Positions 61,057 to 64,000 of a DNA stretch of 64,000 bases are shown one piece after another. The notes beneath the pieces are model-generated. The model had not been told where the DNA came from. It did not search any database and saw nothing but the letters and a program-made list of their open reading frames with translations. How positions within the stretch are numbered: the first letter of the stretch is position 1; every line of letters begins with the position of its first letter. Made by a program: the position numbers and the translations under genes. The stretch is taken from NCBI RefSeq assembly GCF_000980815.1, contig NZ_CP011311.1, forward strand, positions 1,503,815 through 1,567,814, read 5' to 3'. The stretch is from Corynebacterium camporealensis. GTDB taxonomy: Bacteria; Actinomycetota; Actinomycetes; Mycobacteriales; Mycobacteriaceae.

Positions 61057-61097
61057 GAGTAGCCGGCCTGTTGGCCGGCTACTCGTCGTGGGTTTTT
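61057..61097. terminator. bidirectional terminator HNH gene / ffh
   Basis: GAGTAGCCGGCC pairs perfectly with GGCCGGCTACTC (12 bp, 4-nt loop). The plus strand continues to TTTTT at 61093-61097, and the minus strand to GGGGTTTTGGG. Confidence 0.85.
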
Positions 61098-62742
61098 ACT
61101 TCTTACCCTTACCGAAGTTCAGGTTATCCAGGTCGATGTTCTCCATACCCGGAGGCATCTTCATGCCGCCTGGCATGCCCGGCATTCCGCCGCCACCGCC
61201 CATTTGCTGCTGCATCTTCTGTAGATCTTCCATGGATGGCATACCGCCTGGCATCCCCGGCATGCCTCCTGGCATACCTGGCATGCCGCCGCCGGGCATT
61301 TGTGGTCCGCGGTTACCGCCGCGGCCCTTGCCCTTCTTGCGCTTGCCGTTTTTGCCCTTGCGACCTTTAGGCTTCTTCTTGGTCGCCTTGCGGCCACCAC
61401 CCATGCCGAATTGGCCGGCCATCTTGGACATCATCTTCTTGGCTTCGTTGAAGCGCTCGATGAGCTGGTTGACATCGGAGACGGTGACGCCGGAGCCGTT
61501 GGCGATGCGCTTGCGTCGGGAAGCATTGAGAATCTTCGGGTTCTCGCGCTCCGCAGGGGTCATACCGCGGATAATGGCCTGGATGCGGTCGAGCTGCTTT
61601 TCGTCGACCATGGCGGCCATGTCGTTCATCTGCTTGCCGCCGGGCATCATCTTCAGAAGGTTGCCGATAGGACCCATCTTGCGGATCATCAGCATCTGAT
61701 CCAAGAAGTCATTCAGGGTCATCTCGCCCGAAGAAATCTTGGTGGCAGCAGCCTGGGCCTTTTCCTGATCTAAGGTGGCCTCGGCCTGCTCGATGAGCGA
61801 GAGCATATCGCCCATGCCGAGGATGCGGCTGGCCATGCGCTCTGGGTGGAAAACATCGAAGTCTTCGAGCTTCTCGCCAGAGGAGGCGTACATGATCGGC
61901 TTGCCGGTGACCTCACGGATGGACAGCGCGGCGCCACCGCGGGCATCGCCATCCAGCTTGGTCAGGACGACGCCGGTGAAGTCGACGCCATCGCGGAAGG
62001 CCTCGGCGGTCTGGACGGCGTCCTGGCCGATCATGGAGTCGATGACGAAGAAGACCTCGTCCGGGTTGACCGCATCGCGAATGTTGCGCGCCTGGGTCAT
62101 CAGGGTCTCGTCAATACCGAGGCGACCTGCGGTATCGATAATGACCACGTCGTGCTGGCTGCGCTTGGCTTCCTCGATACCCTGCTGGGCCACCGCCACC
62201 GGGTCACCATGCGAGGTGCCCATCTCGTGCTCGTGGGAATCCAGCGAGGTGCCCGGGTCTGGGGCAAACGTGGTGACGTCGGCACGCTTGCCGACGATTT
62301 CCAGCTGCTGCACCGCACCTGGACGCTGCAGGTCACAGGCGACCAGCATTGGGGTATGGCCCTGCTTGGCGAGGTGCTTGGCCAGCTTGCCGGCCAGGGT
62401 GGTCTTACCGGCACCTTGCAGACCAGCCAGCATGATGACGGTCGGCGGGTTCTTGGCCAGGTTGATTCGGCGGGTTTCGCCACCGAGGATGTCGATGAGC
62501 TCCTCGTTGACGATCTTGATAACCTGCTGGGCCGGGTTCAACGCCTCAGAAACTTCAGCGCCGGCCGCCCGCTGCTTGATGCGCTTGATAAAGCCGCGCA
62601 CCACGGTCAGCGAGACGTCGGCTTCGAGCAGGGCCAGGCGGATTTCACGCGCGGTGGCGTTAATGTCGGCTTCGGTCAGCTTGCCTTTTCCGCGCAAGCC
62701 AGACAGGGCGGATTGCAGGCGGTCTGATAGAGACTCAAACAC
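61096..62742 (-). CDS. ffh: signal recognition particle protein Ffh
   Basis: Ffh is the SRP54 GTPase that binds 4.5S RNA and signal sequences for co-translational targeting. The 548-residue product has an N domain (about 1-90), a GTPase domain with GLQGAGKTTLAGKLA (about 107-121), DTAGRLG (about 200-206) and TKLDGDARGG (about 257-266), and the M domain (about 300-435). A Met/Gly/Pro-rich tail follows (about 465-548, repeats of MPGMPGG). It is longer than E. coli Ffh because of this tail, common in actinobacteria. The start is GTG with GGGGAG about 10 nt upstream. glnD ends 50 bp upstream. Confidence 0.97.
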   Translation of the reverse strand: MFESLSDRLQSALSGLRGKGKLTEADINATAREIRLALLEADVSLTVVRGFIKRIKQRAAGAEVSEALNPAQQVIKIVNEELIDILGGETRRINLAKNPPTVIMLAGLQGAGKTTLAGKLAKHLAKQGHTPMLVACDLQRPGAVQQLEIVGKRADVTTFAPDPGTSLDSHEHEMGTSHGDPVAVAQQGIEEAKRSQHDVVIIDTAGRLGIDETLMTQARNIRDAVNPDEVFFVIDSMIGQDAVQTAEAFRDGVDFTGVVLTKLDGDARGGAALSIREVTGKPIMYASSGEKLEDFDVFHPERMASRILGMGDMLSLIEQAEATLDQEKAQAAATKISSGEMTLNDFLDQMLMIRKMGPIGNLLKMMPGGKQMNDMAAMVDEKQLDRIQAIIRGMTPAERENPKILNASRRKRIANGSGVTVSDVNQLIERFNEAKKMMSKMAGQFGMGGGRKATKKKPKGRKGKNGKRKKGKGRGGNRGPQMPGGGMPGMPGGMPGMPGGMPSMEDLQKMQQQMGGGGGMPGMPGGMKMPPGMENIDLDNLNFGKGKK

Positions 62743-62792
62743 TACTTCGTCGCTCCCCTTGGATTAGATAAGTTAAGTTCAACTATCTCAGC

Positions 62793-64000
62793 CTAGTCGT
62801 TGACTAGTGCTGCGGTCACATTTCCGACCACTGCGGCGCGGTTTATCGGCCCGCGCAGTTGGATATGAACGATCATCGTCGCGCCCATGATTTCGTGGCT
62901 CATCCAGTCCATCTCCGGCAGTGCGGCAATCAGGTGGCCGAGTGCGCCGATGCGTTCGACGGTGCGCACGACCAGGATGCCTCCGTGCTGAAATTCCGCG
63001 GTGGTCGGTTCCGAGGAAATCTCGGGCAACCTCGAGTACGTGCCGGACTTAAAGGATTGGATGAAACGGGCTTCGTCGGCGGCATCGGCAAGCGTTTGCT
63101 GCACGGTGCGGATGTCGAATTCGGCGGCGAAGCCACCGTCGTCGCCGCGGACCATGCGCGAGCGCACCACGGTCCAGCCCAGGGCGGCAATCAGGGCAAG
63201 GACGGGCCCGGCCTCAGCTTGGCTGTTTCCACGCCACAGCACGCTAAGTTGGTCTTCTTCCCAGTCCACGCGCAGGCCTACCCCATCGATATCGCGCGGG
63301 ACACCGACGACGGGTCGCAGGACGGGGCCTGGCTGCAAGGCTTCCAGGGCGCGGCTGGTCATGATTTCCACGGCAGAAGCCAGGCGGGTGGTCCAGACAC
63401 CAGGCCCGGTGGATTCGGCATCGGAGCGGGCCAAGACGGCCAACAGGTTGATAATCAGTGGGTCGTAGTGGGCGGCATCAAGAAGCGCTTCGCGGGCTTC
63501 GTCGCTGCGCGGGTCCATGCGCGCGGCCAGGCGGGCAAGCGTGGTGTGCTCGGCAACGATGGTTTGTACGCGCGAGCGGTCGGCGACATCGAAACGCATG
63601 CGCGCGGCTTGGCGGGTGACTAGCTCGGCGCCGACCTGTTCGTGCGGGCGGTTGTAGCCCTTGCCGATGTCGTGGAAAAGCGCGGCAAGCAGCAGCAGGT
63701 CGGGGCGGGCAACGGTGGTGCGCTGCTGGGCGCAGCTAGCGACGGTGGCAATGGTGTGGGAGTCGACCGAATGAATGTGGGTGCGCTCGCGCGGGAGCAG
63801 GCCGCGGATGTGTGCCCAGTCGGGTACGAGTTTTTCCCACAGCCCGTACTGGTCGAGCTGGCGGATAAGACGCGGGGTGTCCTCGGGCGAGGAGATGGCG
63901 GCGTAGAAGTCATCGACGGCGGCCTTGGGCCAGCGCTCGGGTGGGTCGGGCAGTTGTTGGAGCTGCTCCCAGGTCACCGGTGCGATGGGACGACCGGTAC
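62793..64000 (-). CDS. glnD: PII uridylyl/adenylyltransferase GlnD, C-terminal part
   Basis: GlnD senses nitrogen status and modifies the PII protein GlnK. In corynebacteria it adenylylates GlnK and follows amtB-glnK. The window holds the last 402 codons. The frame stays open through the right edge, so the gene is partial. Visible are LPRERTHIHSVDSHT (about 60 residues from the edge), the HD-domain motif LAALFHDIGKGYN, and two C-terminal ACT domains: LSVLWRGNSQAEAGPVLAL and GGILVVRTVERIGALGHLI. The nucleotidyltransferase domain is outside the window. Confidence 0.9.
   Translation of the reverse strand, partial: TGRPIAPVTWEQLQQLPDPPERWPKAAVDDFYAAISSPEDTPRLIRQLDQYGLWEKLVPDWAHIRGLLPRERTHIHSVDSHTIATVASCAQQRTTVARPDLLLLAALFHDIGKGYNRPHEQVGAELVTRQAARMRFDVADRSRVQTIVAEHTTLARLAARMDPRSDEAREALLDAAHYDPLIINLLAVLARSDAESTGPGVWTTRLASAVEIMTSRALEALQPGPVLRPVVGVPRDIDGVGLRVDWEEDQLSVLWRGNSQAEAGPVLALIAALGWTVVRSRMVRGDDGGFAAEFDIRTVQQTLADAADEARFIQSFKSGTYSRLPEISSEPTTAEFQHGGILVVRTVERIGALGHLIAALPEMDWMSHEIMGATMIVHIQLRGPINRAAVVGNVTAALVND

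Overview
The window is a 64 kb piece of a Corynebacterium-type chromosome (high-GC actinobacterium). This is judged from gene content and order: mycothione reductase, malate:quinone oxidoreductase, a resuscitation-promoting factor, an MMPL exporter, the pptT-pptH pair, and the actinobacterial blocks ribF-rpsO, rimP-nusA-ylxR-infB-rbfA, rpsB-tsf-pyrH-frr-cdsA, dxr-rip1-ispG and rpsP-rimM-trmD-rplS-lepB-rnhB. I do not assign a species. No rRNA, tRNA, CRISPR array, prophage or insertion sequence was recognised.

Layout, left to right. 1-3.4 kb: rpsO, a nucleoside hydrolase and ribF (minus), with truB divergent. 3.4-12.6 kb: a nine-gene minus-strand block, transcribed rimP > nusA > ylxR > infB > rbfA > nrnA > MATE transporter > pptH > pptT, which joins translation initiation, ribosome maturation, small-nucleotide turnover and control of phosphopantetheinylation. 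12.7-17.1 kb: a cell-envelope block (DUF4439 lipoprotein, MMPL exporter, minimal Rpf) and a DUF998 membrane protein. 17.2-24.9 kb: proS, yaaA, a GalT-like DUF4921 protein, a phzF-selO pair and mqo. 25.2-28.9 kb: alpha/beta hydrolase, mtr, and two tandem small exported proteins. The second of these carries two in-frame amber codons and is annotated as a pseudogene. 29-44.8 kb: map, a lipoprotein penicillin-binding protein, ispG, rip1, dxr, a small membrane protein, an ABC exporter, rlmN, a LapA-domain protein, then cdsA, frr, pyrH, tsf and rpsB. 45.2-57.3 kb: an M23 peptidase, xerC, dprA, yifB, yraN, a DUF2469 protein, rnhB, two tandem signal peptidases, rplS, tex, trmD, rimM and rpsP. 57.5-64 kb: a membrane acyltransferase with an upstream micro-ORF, an HNH endonuclease, ffh and the 3' part of glnD, which runs off the right edge.

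Most genes are housekeeping and densely packed, with many 4-nt or near-zero junctions. Three recurrent signals are not captured by gene names. First, at least fourteen gene starts have a TANNNT -10 hexamer only 6-8 nt upstream of the start codon, which implies leaderless mRNAs, often from back-to-back divergent promoters in gaps of about 30-80 bp. Second, several stop codons lie inside strong hairpins (truB/pptT, infB, yaaA, the alpha/beta hydrolase, the LapA gene, cdsA). Third, the second small exported-protein gene is intact apart from two TAG codons, one of which aligns with a CAG-encoded Gln in its neighbour. Many long antisense reading frames exist opposite GC-rich genes and were discarded as shadows.
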